Positions 45,934 through 58,100 of a stretch of DNA of 64,000 nt are shown here, piece after piece (within the stretch, counting starts at the first letter, position 1; each line of letters opens with the position of its first letter). The notes below the pieces were generated by a model that searched no databases, was not told where the DNA came from, and saw only the letters and a program-made list of their open reading frames with translations. The stretch is from Aedes albopictus. Taxonomy: Eukaryota > Arthropoda > Insecta > Diptera > Culicidae. The DNA is taken from assembly GCF_035046485.1 (NCBI RefSeq), contig NC_085137.1, positions 375,286,706 through 375,350,705 of the forward strand, in the 5' to 3' direction. Both the position numbers and the translations under genes were made by a program.

Positions 45934-46101
45934 CAACATAGATATTTGGCGTAGCTACTTACTTACCCTCTCAGTCCTGTGCGCCTAAAGTGTCTCGAGT
46001 AATCCAGGTTCGTTACTGTGTGCCCATGGTGATGCACAGGGCCGACATGAAAGATGTCCATATTGTCTTGGGCGATTGCTCGCATTCGCCATGGCCTGTT
46101 C

Positions 46102-46400
46102 TGCCTCCACTCGCATAACAGTCCCATTTGTGAAAAGTAGGAATTGAAATAAAAACAACATTGAAAGTTTAAAAGCTTGTTTCCTTATAAAACTTTTAAA
46201 AATCATCATAATTTGAACAATATTTCGATCATTTCGAAACTTTTACAAATTGTTTTGCCCCTTGTTACATTACTGTGGAAAATATCACGATCACTACAAA
46301 ATTGTTCAGTTTTGTCAGTTTTGTGTTACATGATACAAAAATCCATGATGAGACTGCTATGCGGGCCGGGTACTTTCAATATAAAATTTTGATTATGGTT
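46102..46400. mobile_element. diverged fragment of the CACTGCCGT MITE family
   Basis: CGCATAACAGTCCCAT, GAAAAGTAGGAATTGA and AAATCATCATAATTTGAA parallel the interior of 46483-47769 (GTAAAAAGTAGGCATTGA, AAATCGTCATAAATTGAA). Confidence 0.5.
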
Positions 46401-46482
46401 TTTGAAAGTACATAGAGGGGATAGACAAAATGATCGGGACAGGTAAAATTTTCATTTTTCAAAGAATGGTCAAACAGCTGTA

Positions 46483-47769
46483 CTGCCGTGAATCGCAAGT
46501 CAGTCCCATAAGGACTGTTCATTAAAGAAAGTGGACACCTGTGTTTCAATAGAAAATATAAGTTTATTTTTTATTTAATACAATCAACATACATGTGGCC
46601 GAATTCACGTGAGTTTGAACATTTACTTCGCATTTCTTAGATTAGATTCTGCACAACTTTCTCCGTAACATTTCGTTGTGCCGCAGACCAAATTTTCTTG
46701 AAGCAATCAGCAGAGCTTGCTTCTCTTCCATCTTTCATGAGATGCCACCTTATTATTGTCCAGTATCTTTAAACAGGACGCAGTTCAGGGAATTTTTGTG
46801 GATTTTGCCATTTTTCGACAAAATCGACTTTTTCCGTCTTGAGCATCTCTAGTGTAGAAGAAACGTAATGAGCGGATGCCAGATCCGGCCAAAACAATGG
46901 AGGATCCGTATGTTTTCGATATATGGGCAGAAGTCGTTTTTAATGCATTCCTTTATGTTATTTTCACCGTTGATTGTTCCTGTTGTAAAATACGAAGTAC
47001 TGTTTAAGCCGCATGAACAATTGGCTTGCCAGACCTAAAACTTTTTCCAAATTTTTCGGTTCTGATGTCCCCTATCATCCAGCACATCTGTCCCCTGCTC
47101 AGCGTTGAAAAATTGCGGTACCGGAAGTGATACTAGTACACAATTCTCAAAACGAGAACTTTTTGGAACACCATTTGTGCAGAATTTATCTGCTAGTCGC
47201 TAAGCTAATCCAATCCATCGCTCAAAATTTCTCACTTTTTTCGTTTTCTTTGAATGTGTTGCCGAAGTGAACAATGTTTTTACACACTGAGCAAAAATTC
47301 ACCATTTTTTGTTTAGTTTTAACTCTAAACTATTGGTAAACAGATGTCCACTTTCTTTAATGAACAGTCCTTATGTAAAAAGTAGGCATTGAGAAAATGG
47401 CCTCTGAAGTTTTTAAATTTGATTTCTATGCGAAACTCTAAAAAATCGTCATAAATTGAAAACTTCTGCGATCATCATGAAACTTTCACATATTGTTTAA
47501 AACGTCAAAACGAAACAGTGAAAAATATAAAACTGGCCAAAATAATGTTAGGTTTTGTACTAGAGAGTGCACAAGTTCGTAATGGGACTGACTTGCGATT
47601 ACATTTCATTATGGCACAAACTGACTTGGTGTTGTTTTTCAATTTTACTGAATAAACTATATATTTTTTTGCACGCAACTGAAAGATCATCCGAAGAATG
47701 CTCGAAAACGGCCATTAACTCATTTTTGCCCAAAATGCAGATGGGACTGACTTGCGATTCACGGCAGTG
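46483..47769. mobile_element. MITE, TIR CTGCCGTGAATCGCAAGTC, carrying a mariner remnant
   Basis: CTGCCGTGAATCGCAAGTCA and its inverted partner (to 47769) with TA next to both. It is inserted in the left arm of the 46415 element and is itself interrupted at 46511. Confidence 0.8.
46511..47371 (-). mobile_element. mariner-superfamily element, DD37E type, dead
   Basis: AGGACTGTTCATTAAAGAAA ends in inverse orientation, TA at 46509 and 47372. On the minus strand a decayed transposase reads FWPDLASAHY (second catalytic aspartate) and, after exactly 37 residues, LRPV-stop-RYW, where the stop (46769-46771) stands at the glutamate position. D-37-E spacing is the mark of the mosquito ITmD37E group. 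The N-terminal half is deleted. Confidence 0.75.
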
Positions 47770-48017
47770 TAACTTTTCGAAAAAAAATGCAAAAATTTTA
47801 CTGTTAGTTGATCAACTAGTTGTGCATCAATAGTCAAAATATGAGAAAGATCAGGCCGTTCTGCATGAAGTTAGAACAATTCTAGAAAATGTCATAATTA
47901 TTCGATACCCAACTTTGAACTGTTATATCTCCAGATTCAATACCCCGATGGCAATGAAATTTCAAGCGTTTATGACTCATATAATGCGCTTTAAAAAAAA
48001 TTGACTTAACTTGCAGA

Positions 48018-50350
48018 GTTGTTACAACAGCGCGGATTTCGCGAATTCCGCGGATTTCGCGATTTTTGCGGATTTGGCGCGGATTTACCCATGGAATTTG
48101 GCCCTCGCGTGGATTTGGCGCGGAATTGATTTTTGTAGTGTGTACAGCGAAATACCTATTTGAATTAGAAATTATGAAAGTAAATATTTGTTTAACCCTC
48201 CTAAGATGTTAGAGTTTTTGCACCACGATAGCGTAGTGTACGTTCAGCGTGCCTGACTGGGTCATGTTGACCTTAACATCCTACTAGTGAAGAATTTGGA
48301 ACAAGTTTTTGTTTTGGTTTACGGCAATCGTTTACGAATTTCATCAGCTCTTCAAAATATTTCTTTGAAGAAATTGTTCAACGATTCTTCCAATTCCATT
48401 GCGGGTATGATGTGCATCTTTATTTAACTTTCGAGTTCTCGTTTCTCAAACAAAAATCAAATTTGTTTCTAGCAATTCCTTCGAATTTCGACTGTTGGTT
48501 ATGTTGGGAGGTATGGCGTCCAGTCTTTGGAGGAATAACTCAAAAATGGATTGTTAAGCTTTCATCCGACGTTTCGGTCGCTATATTGCCCCTTTTCTGG
48601 GAATTAACTATGCTCTGTTTTATCGTAAGTATGAGCCCACTGCATAGTCCACATTCGTCCCAGACGTAACGTATCGTCCGCCGCCGGTGGCGGTGTTCCT
48701 TCAAATGTAATATCCGAAAGATATCCGTCTATCGGAAGCCGAAAGGGTAATAGTAATCTGCCCGAGTTACTGGTACAATTTTGAAAGGCACCAGCTATAT
48801 ATTTTGAAGAGATTTGAAGGGTATCCTAGAGGAAACTGCTAGTAAAAACTTTGGCGAAAAACTCTGGGGGATCTCTGTCGGCATTCCTGGATATATTACT
48901 GCAGGAATTCTTGGAGAAACTCCTAAAAAATCCAGGAAAACCCTGTAGGAATTTCAAAGGACTCCAGCAAGTAAATCTTGAAAATTGTCAACATTGTCCT
49001 TCTAGGATTTTTCCAGTGATTATCCATTTTAAGGGACGTTTTCCTCTGGGCAGAGGCACAACCTTGTGATCAGCTTGATTGCTGTCAGGTCTCGGGGCTT
49101 AAATGTATCTTTACTCTACAGAGAAAGATGCACACTCGTGGTGCCAAAAAGAACCGATACTTTTCGTGATCAAACGAAGAAGTGTCACGGCTCTTTTTTG
49201 TTGTTTTTGATATATTTGATTTCTATTTCCATAAGGAAGGAGGTTGTTACACAATTTATCCTTCTATTTTTTTAAATTATTATTAACCAAGCCTCCAATA
49301 TTGAAGACACAAGATCAAAAACCACAAGAAGAGCTGTTTATGCTAGTTCACTAAACATGGTGCTTGATCGCCAAATTTGTTCATTTTGTGTGAAAATATT
49401 CAAAAAATAAAGTAAATCACGTTGACAATTTAATTAACAACACATTCTTTTACAGCTCAATTCGCAAAATCAATCTCCCACCTTTCCTCATCCTTAAGGC
49501 CACGCAAAATTTTAAAGCACATGGCTAAAGAGGTTGCAATACCTACTCCCAAATTCCACGGTGTATTATGGACGATGTGAGTTCTTGGACTTGCATTGGA
49601 GACTTGGCCCCATGATCCCCTTGTGCATCAATAAAATAAAATAAGATTACTCATTTTAAGGGACGTTTTCTCAGGTTTTGCCAAGTATTCTCCTTGGAAA
49701 ATTACTCACTGAAGATTCATTCAAGAACTACTAAGACATTACTCAAAAAATGTTCGAAGTGATCTTATGAGAATTTTTCATTAGTATCCTTTTCAAGTTC
49801 ATACTGGTTTCAAAAAATTCTTTTAAAAAAATTGTTCGGGTTACTGTCTCCAAAAATATTAAGTAATACTTAAAGAAAGCCAAGAAAGTTCCATTCTGTT
49901 TATTTCAAAGATTTTTTTTTCAGTTTCTTATAAAATTTCTTCAGTTTTTTTTTTAATATTTTTCCCACGAATACACTACCTAGTTCTTGGAATGTTTCTC
50001 CTGAGATTTTGTCTTGAAAATTCTTTTTCAAAAATCGCCCAATGGATCTTTAAGAAATGTTTTTGGAAAAAAAAATAACAAAAGTTTTGCCGAAACGTCT
50101 TCAAACTCACTTTCAGAAAGCATGAGTTGCGTTGATTTACGAATCAAAAGTTTATTCTTCATCCAGCAGTCCATTCCAGTTAAATGGATTTAATGGATTT
50201 CTTCAATAAGGTGAAGAAAGAAAAAAAATACCTTCACGCTCTCGCGGATTTGGCGCGAATTTATTTCCAGTATCGCGCGGATTTGGCGCGGATTCAAATT
50301 TAGCTCGCGCGGATTTGGCGCGGATTTTTTTCCACACTTCTCGTAACAAC
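48018..50350. mobile_element. element with GCGGATTTGGCGC subterminal arrays
   Basis: GTTGTTAC at the left and GTAACAAC at the right end a 2.3-kb insertion in the left arm of the 46415 palindrome (the arm resumes at about 50650). Both ends carry repeated GCGGATTT(G/C)GCG units (48031-48140 and 50235-50330) in direct orientation. Inside lies a piece of the 12-bp repeat (48790-48990). No transposase is recognised. Confidence 0.55.
48790..48990. repeat. degenerate 12-bp tandem repeat, block 3 (reverse orientation)
   Basis: AGGAATTCTTGGAGAAACTC-like units are the complement of those in the other blocks. Confidence 0.6.
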
Positions 50351-50635
50351 CTCTCTCTCTCTCTCTTCTTGGCGTAACGTCCTCCTGGGACAAAGCCTGC
50401 TTCTCAGCTTAGTGTTCTATGAGCACTTCCAGAGTTATTAACTGAGAGCTTCCTCTGCCAATGACCATTTTGCATGTGTATATCGTGTGGCAGGCACGAA
50501 GATACTCTATGCCCAAGGAAGTCAAGGAAATTTCCTTTACGAAAAGATCCTGGACCGACCGGGAATCGAACCCGTCACCCTCAGCATGGTCATGCTGAAT
50601 ACCCGTGCGTTTACCGCCTCGGCTATATGGGTCCT
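50351..50635 (-). mobile_element. tRNA-headed SINE (Feilai-like), complete
   Basis: The minus strand begins AGGACCCATATAGCCGAGGC, with A box TAGCCGAGGCGG and B box GACGGGTTCGATTCCC, then a body ending in a (GA)n tail (CT run 50351-50364). Same layout as 12009-12272. The target duplication is not clear. Confidence 0.8.
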
Positions 50636-51034
50636 AATGAAATTATTGATAAGAAAGAAAGTTATAACGATTAAGTTTATTGTAGGATATTTTAGTAAAT
50701 TGGTCTAACTTTAACCCTCTAATACCCAAATTTTTGATTTTGATCTAAATATCATTTTTCGTCATCTAAAATCGATTTAAACATGTTTTGGAAGATGATT
50801 CTTTTTAATTCTCGATTTCGTGAATTTCAGTTTTTGATTTTTCTAATTTTTATTTTTGAACATCCCCACACTTTTATATTTTTCCTGGAAGCCAATTTGG
50901 GGAACGGATTTTGAGATTTGAGATGAAAACATTTTGAGATTTTATGATTATTGTTGAAATATTATTATTTTAATTTTTTTTCGCAGGAAATTTTATTTTC
51001 CGTGTAATTTTAAGGAAAATAATTTTAGAGTATA

Positions 51035-51500
51035 CCGTATTACCCCGCTAATACGACACCGACTGTTGTCGTATAACCGGGGTAAACTTTTAATTCGACA
51101 AACTGGTCACCCTACACCACCATGCTCATTGAAATTTGGCAACTCTATTTTTGTTTTTGTTTTGATTTCCGGCTTTGTTATAAAACATAATTTTATCAAA
51201 TATTGCGGTGGCGCGAATGAAAAGCTCGTTCTTTCTACGATTGTTGCCATCCTCAGTTCATTCCGGTTGGTCTCCAGGCGGTTTGGGTGTTGAATAGCAC
51301 CAACTCAGAACTTCCGAAATTTGCGACTGCAAGAGGAGTTGCTGCGGGTGCGAGTATAAGCGCAATATCAAACTGTTTTGCATTTACAGTGTACATCGCT
51401 GTGACATTTGAGCACTTTTTGATTCGACATGTGTCGTATAAGCGGGGTACGAATTAAAAAGTGTCGTATTAAAACGTGTCGAACCAGAGGAGTAAGACGG
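51035..51500. mobile_element. MITE CCGTATTACCCC, copy 1
   Basis: CCGTATTACCCCGC and inverted CCGTCTTACTCCTC ends, TA on both sides, 466 bases. Its whole length matches 52173-52798 in opposite orientation. Confidence 0.85.
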
Positions 51501-52172
51501 TATTCGATTCCCTTAAACTATTAAACAAGGATAGAATGATTTGGGAAAAATTTAAAATATGTTAATTGTAGCGATTCAATACAAAATAAACAATGACTTC
51601 TAAAAGGTGAGTAAAACATCAATTTTTCAATGATTTTTAAAAAATGTAAATATGCTTTAAAATACACCAAAAACAATTTTGAGATATACAGAACAGTCCT
51701 TAATATCAGCCAAAAATATAAAAAAAATGATATTTCACGAAATGAAAATTACAAATATGCTCAAACTATACCCCATCTAAAGGCGGGATTGGGTATTAGA
51801 GGGTTAATGCACTTCTCATTTCTTTTTCAATTTATTGCCGGTTATTTTGTCACGTCCTCTTGAAACATATTCATATTGAAGTCAATTGGAGGGAATTCAA
51901 ATTAACTATAATAACCTTCTCGAATTTTGAACCGATGTTGAAATTTCCGATAATTTGGTGTTATATCAGAAAAATAATCTAAACGTTATAACTTTCTTCC
52001 GTGTTAACTATTTGAAGTTTTGTCAAAAGTTTTTCAAAGCTTATCATATAAGTCACGAACGAACAAAATTTCATTGAATTTGGTTCATTGAACCCGGAAT
52101 TTATAACACTTCAAAGTTGGCTATCGAATAATTATGACTTTTTCTAGAATTTTTCTTACTTCATATAGAATA

Positions 52173-52798
52173 CCGTCTTACCCCTCTGGTTCGACACGTT
52201 TTAATACGACACTTTTTAATTCGTACCCCGCTTATACGACACATGTCGAATCAAAAAGTGCTCAAATGTCACAGCGATGTACACTGTAAATGCAAAACAG
52301 TTTGATATTGCGCTTATACTCGCACCCGCAGCAACTCCTCTGGGAAGATTCAAAAATTACGTCCATCGTTTTTCGGGATTTCTAGACCCCCCCTCCCCCC
52401 TCTGTCACGCAATTTCCCTATACCCAATACACGTACTGTCACACTTTTCTAGACCCCCCCCCTCCCCCAAATGTTGGACGTAATTTTTGAACGTTCCCTC
52501 TTGCAGTCGCAAATTTCGGAAGTTCTGAGTTGGTGCTATTCAACACCCAAACCGCCTGGAGACCAACCGGAATGAACTGAGGATGGCAACAATCGTAGAA
52601 AGAACGAGCTTTTCATTCGCGCCACCGCAATATTTGATAAAATTATGTTTCATAACAAAGCCGGAAATCAAAACAAAAACAAAAATAGAGTTGCCAAATT
52701 TCAATGAGCATGGTGGTGTAGGGTGACCAGTTTGTCGAATTAAAAGTTTACCCCGGTTATACGACAACAGTCGGTGTCGTATTAGCGGGGTAATACGG
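52173..52798. mobile_element. MITE CCGTATTACCCC, copy 2, carrying a nested MITE
   Basis: The inverted copy of 51035-51500, TA at 52171 and 52799, enlarged by the 157-bp insertion at 52342. Excluding that, 469 bases remain against 466. Confidence 0.85.
52342..52498. mobile_element. 157-bp MITE with TCT TSD
   Basis: GGGAAGATTCAAAAATTACG and inverted GGGAACGTTCAAAAATTACG, TCT at 52339-52341 and 52499-52501. The undisturbed site is visible in copy 1 (GCAAGAGGAGTTGC). The core has C-runs. The three-base target suggests PIF/Harbinger. Confidence 0.85.
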
Positions 52799-53289
52799 TA
52801 GCTCAATCTTTCCCAAAATGGAACCATTGATGCACGACTAGTTGAACTACTTACAGTAGAAATTTGAGATTTTTATGCACTTTTCGAAAGGTTTCATTTT
52901 TTGAAAAGTGAAACTTTTGCCCGATCATTTTGTCTATCCCCTGTACATCGAAAATGATGATTATTCATAACGTAAACTCAAAAGTGCTGAAAAGTTATAT
53001 GGGGCTGTCATGCACGTGCGAGAAGTGTTCTACAGTTAAATTTTCATCGACTTGTATAATTTCTTTATTGGGGCTACGCCACCGCGATAGTATGGGCACG
53101 ACTCAGCCATTGACGTAACTAGGATTTTTTTCGGAAGGGGCCCAGGGGGAGGGGGCTGACTTGATATGACTTTTAAGCAGCCTGGTATGTGAATATGCAA
53201 ATCAGCATAGATTTTTTGAGGAATCAAAATGACTGTTTTAGATTTCTTTCTAGTTTCGTAAACTATATGAGTATAAACAATTCCTTCAG

Positions 53290-54560
53290 GATTTTTTTCC
53301 ATAGCTTGCCGCAGTGATTCCATCATGGATTCCTCCAGTGATTCCTTACAGAATTCATCTAGAGATTTCAGCAGACATTTCTTCAGGGATTTGTTGTGGG
53401 ATATCTTTAAAGGTTCCTCCAGTGATTGTTCCAGTGTTTTTTTTTTCGAGTTTTCCTTCAGGAATTTCTCCGGAGAACCTTAAAGATATTTCTGCGAAAA
53501 TTCACAGATTTCTTTATATATTTCTTCTAGAATTCCGCTAGAGATTTTTCAAATAATTCAATTTGGAATTATTCGAAATATGTTTGCAGGAATGTCTTAT
53601 GAAGAGTCTTTCAGAAAATTTTACTACAGATTATTGAAAAATATTTATCCATGATAAGCAAATTTTGTACAAACAATCCTTTAGGAATCCATACAAGTAT
53701 TTCTATAATGATTCGTCCAGAAATTACTGAGGACATGGATTTATTCAAATTTTTTTAGTTTTTAAATTCTTTATCCTGGTATTAATACAGAAAATCTTCC
53801 AGATATTCGCTAAGAACGCTCTTCTAAAATTCCCCAAGGAATTCCTTATGGGATTGCTTCTGGGATTCCTTTTAAGGTTTCTTCAGAAATTCCTGCAAGA
53901 ATTCCTCCAGGGATTAACCCAGATTGTTCTTATATAATTCTTTCAGGAACAATGTCAGAGATTATTAACTCTTCTTGGATTTCCTCGAGGAATTCCTCCT
54001 GAAATTCTTTCAGAAAATCCTCCTGGAATTAATCCAAGGTTTGCTCCAGAAACTGCTTAGAGATTCCCTTGAGAATTCCTTTTAAAATTGCTTCTAAGTT
54101 TCCTCTAGGAATTCCTTCAGGAACTGCTAGAGGGATTCCTCCAAACTCTACCTACCCTTTCAAGGCTTCCTTCAGGATTACCTCAAGAATTTCAGCGATT
54201 TTTTCAGTACTTCCTCCTGGGATTTCTTCAGAAACTCCTCCAGGAAATTATTCAGGAATTGCTCCTTGGATTCCTTCAGGAATTCCAAGAAATAAAGAGA
54301 TTCCTCCTGGTATACTTTTGCTAGGGATTCGTACAGGGTTTACCCCAGGCATACCTGCAAGATTCCTCTATGGATTTCTCCAGGAATTCTTTCAGGGATT
54401 GCTTCGCGAGTTCTTAAAGGGATTGGTCTAGAACTCCTGTAGTAATTCTTGCAGAAATTGCTCTCGGGATTTTTTTTTTTCAAAAATTTAGTCAGGGCTC
54501 ACAGTCACACATTTCAGAAATCCGTCCATTATCTTTTCCAGGGATTCACCCAAGAATTTG
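53290..54560. repeat. degenerate 12-bp tandem repeat, block 4
   Basis: GATTCCTCCAGT and AATTCCTTCAGG-like units throughout, with the usual open but meaningless frames. Confidence 0.75.
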
Positions 54561-54730
54561 TCCAGGATTACCCGAAAATTAATCTAACTAACTAATAACA
54601 TAGACCATTTGGATCTTGTACAGTGTGACAAGTTGAGAATAATCCCCAAAAATTATCAATTTAAGCACATACAGGAGGTGGCCAAAATGTTTGGGATAGG
54701 TAACTTTTTTTTCTCCCACAAAAAACTCAT

Positions 54731-56920
54731 CATGCGATTGTACGACATTTCCCCGAAAACCAGTTCCCCAAATGAAGTTTCCCCGATAGTTTATTCCCCG
54801 AATGTACCATTTCCCCGAAAAATGTTTCCCCGAATGTACCGTTTCCCCGAGGAGATTGCATATGCCATTTAACATTGACCCAATGCTCAACTAGGGGGAT
54901 CAAGTCTTTAGGACGAAGTACACTTAGCCAAAGTACGTCAGACTGAAGTACGTTAAGCCGAATGGGCTGCTCAGCTGAAGTTCATAGGGTAGAATGGATC
55001 AGTAGGCCGTCTTTCTAATTTTCTTCATCAACAAAGTTAAAATATGTTTTCGAAGTCCTAGACAACCAGTTCATTTAGGTCCCTTGAGTTTTTTTTTTAC
55101 ATTCCTCGAATCTAGGGCATTCTATGGATACTGGGATATATTTCCATGATTTAACAATATTCTTTTATCCTTTCCCTTTTCTCATATACCGAAGTACTGA
55201 TGATTAATTGATCACTCTGCCAACATTCCATCTGAAAATTTCGCTTCTTTTTAAAACACGCAGTTGTTTTTAGTTGTAATATTGCATTCCTTATTGGTAG
55301 TAATATATTAAACCACTGATTGTCCCAGGACAGATTTACCTTCTTTGAGAAGTCGGCTATTCTTTTGAATATTTGGTTTTTGAATATTGAATATTTGATC
55401 AAACAGAGTTTTTTTTTTTATGGTTTTCAACTCAACCGGACTGATGCCCGTCCGGCGTAATGACTCTTTCAGCCTAATGAACTAACGTACTTCGACCTGA
55501 CATACTTCTGCCTGAAAATCCAACACCGTCTTTTTGGCTAAATTGATAACCTTTCACTTATTAAAATTTTCCTTCTTTCAAACATAGGCTGTTCTTTCAA
55601 GTTGAACTGCTCAATTAATCATCAGTAATTCGACTGCTGCTATATTTATTTATTTATTTTTTGTGTTTGTGACCAACTGTTCTAGTATCTATAGGCGTTA
55701 TAGTAGAAATCTTTATCAAAGATTCTCCCTACTTTCATCATACATTGTTCTTTCAAAATATTGTCGGCAGTCTAACTACTAATATGTTCTGTAGAAATGT
55801 CTATTCCAAATGCTACTTCGGTCATGATTGATCCATTGATTTACAAAAAAAAACTGATGAGAGCATAACTTCAGATCTATTTGTCAAACAAATTGATATC
55901 CTTTGACTTTTCGTTTTAAAGCACATTAAACTTGTGCTCATAGACTTCCTTCGCAAGCAAGAATACTTTAAGACTTAAAGTTTAACTTTCTGGATCATGT
56001 GTTTTACAATGACAATGTACTTTAGCAGATTACTACCACAATCACGATGAATCGTTTTAAAGGTATTATGTCTTATAGTGCATTTTCATCGATTGAATAT
56101 TCAAACATAAATAGAAAGAACAGCCTATGAATAAAAGAAGGGAAAATAATGATGAGCGTGATCTTAGTTGAGTTCCATATCATTTTCAATCAGAACGACA
56201 GTAAAGAACGATCTAGGGTGTCTGTACCAGTTATCGCACCTTGTATTATATACCTTGATTTGTATCTTTAACTGGTACACTTAGCCTATATTTAAAAGAA
56301 GGGCAAACCTCATTGAAGCATCATGAAGAACATTATATCTCGAAAAATTCATGATAAGAGGGAATGCACAACATCAATGAGGTGTGAAAGTTTCCATGAT
56401 CTTGACATCTTTCTAAAGACTACACATCGGCACACTTTGTACTCATGCTAGCTTTCCGCTATTTTGTTCAATAAGGCCGTTACAAATATTTATTTCACTT
56501 TTTGTCCCACCACTCATGGGCTGGTCGAGGGGGGGGGGATAAAAAAAATAAAGAATAAAATCTGAAAAATATTAAAAACTCATCGGATTTCTTAAAGAAT
56601 TTTTAGCTAGACCCGATATTTTATTAAAATATTTTTTATCTGCCCCCTCAAAATGCAAAATCCTGCTAAACATTTTTGAAGGGGGGGGGGGGAGACAAAA
56701 AGTCAAAATTAAATTTGTATCCACCTAACTAATACAGGCAATGGAATTATTCAAGAAAATGTTCAGAAACCAATACGAAAAATAGTACCATAAATATTTC
56801 AGGGAAGCGGTCCATTCGGGGAAACGGTTCGTTCGAGGAATCGTTTTTCGGGGAAATAACTTTCGGGGAAACTTCATTCGGGGAACTGGTTTTCGGGGAA
56901 ATGTCGTACAATCCATCATG
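54731..56920. mobile_element. inverted-repeat element with TTCCCCGAA phrase arrays
   Basis: GTACGACATTTCCCCGAAAA near 54740 is repeated inverted near 56890-56910. Each end carries seven to eight TTCCCCGAA phrases. The interior has a second phrase family (GAAGTACGTTAAGCC near 54940 and its inverse near 55480). Non-coding as seen. Confidence 0.6.
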
Positions 56921-57234
56921 CTGTAATTTTTCATAGAGTGCATCAAAAATTCTCAAATTTTGACTCTTTGTCAACCTATTATATGTGCATCATTGGTCCA
57001 AATTTAAGCTCGATTGGTTAATCTTTCGCGAAGCTAGAACCGTTCTCGTAAAACATTATATTTTAGACAACTTATTTTTGAACTGACATATCTCGGAAAC
57101 CGGGTTGAATGAAATTTTGAACGTTTATCAACAATATATTTCCCTGTAAGTGAATGTCTATCATAGATCTATGTTTTAGATGTCATCTATGCTGGCCCCC
57201 AGCTCCTCCCTCTAGCTACGCCAATGGACTCAGC

Positions 57235-58100
57235 CGCGATATCCTGTTGAATTACAGTTTGGCGCTTAGTAGTCGACTGACTACCATCGGTGACATCCAA
57301 AAGGAAAGGATTGGTGAACATAATAACTGCTTTAGAAAATTTGAATATCAAACATACTTCATTGATAAATTATAGTGGATGTGTTCATAGTCTGCAGCAT
57401 GTCAACAAAACTATATTCTCAGGAACGTTCAAATCTATAATAATATAAACGCACTGCTCGAATTCTCAGCTCTAGTACCTAGTGCTCCAGTTTCTCAACG
57501 ATAACAACACCAGCTGATGCTAAACATCACTTCTCAGCTACCTAGATGTTCCTTATATCAACCAAAATAGAGCGAAGAGTGCCCGCTCTATTCAGTCCGG
57601 GTGGGTGGCGGCAGCGTGCAACGTGCCCTTGGCCCGGGCGTCGGGACGCCGCGATATGAGAGCTGGCTTGTCCAGTTACAGTAAGAGCAGGCAGGTGACT
57701 GTATTGACTGAAGTCAATATTAGTATCGGACAACCCGAAGCTTCGCATGGCAGAATCGTTTGCTGAGTGAGTGAGTGTGTAACGCGAATGCCACAGGTTG
57801 TCCATCCATCTCTGAGGATTACATAGAGTATGAGAAAGGGGAGAAAAATTCAAGCCTGTTCCGAAAACCACCCACCCACCTACAAAACAGTGGGACTGGA
57901 CAGGCACGTCCTCGTAAGGGGTTCTCAACTTATTTCTCTGGTACACTTTTCCTGAAAACCAGCCTAAAGGTAAGTCTGTTACACAATTGGTGATTTGAAG
58001 CTGCATGAAGAAGAAGAAGAAAAGCGATGATGTTTTGAAAAATCCCTACCCTATAACATAGGGGAAAATTTTAAAATGCCTCTAGAAAATCTAAAATAAA
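57235..58100. other. unassigned, partly GC-rich stretch
   Basis: Bases 57550-58010 are GC-richer, end in a GAA run (58006-58020) and contain a donor-like AAAG|GTAAGT at 57968. It could be a truncated retroelement with a (GAA)n tail or an unknown exon; no protein is recognised. Confidence 0.3.

Larger units (their letters stand above)
46415..52943. mobile_element. outermost shell of a six-part nest, TIR AGGGGATAGACAAAATGATC
   Basis: The ends carry AGGGGATAGACAAAATGATC in inverse orientation, next to TA (46413 and 52944). Both arms continue to match inward for about 300 bases once inserted elements are skipped: GTGCATCAAT near 47822 and 52826, TCTAGAAAATGTCATAATTA near 47880 and its inverse near 52128. 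The centre lies about 50640-51990. Confidence 0.75.
53108..57226. mobile_element. 4.1-kb hAT-like element, 8-bp TSD GACTCAGC
   Basis: The ends CATTGACGTAACTAGG and CATTGGCGTAGCTAGAGG (inverted) are flanked by GACTCAGC at 53100-53107 and 57227-57234. The body is filled with a 12-bp repeat block and an inverted-repeat element at 54731; no transposase is recognised. Confidence 0.75.

Noticed and set aside
51066..52827. Identical 75- and 95-codon ORFs at 51.1 and 52.6 kb
   Set aside because: Both lie in the two inverted copies of one MITE; no start context, domain or extra conservation over flanking bases.
57542..58006. 154-codon minus-strand ORF
   Set aside because: No domain or compositional sign of coding; it spans a GC-rich stretch ending in a GAA run and contains no recognisable family motif.
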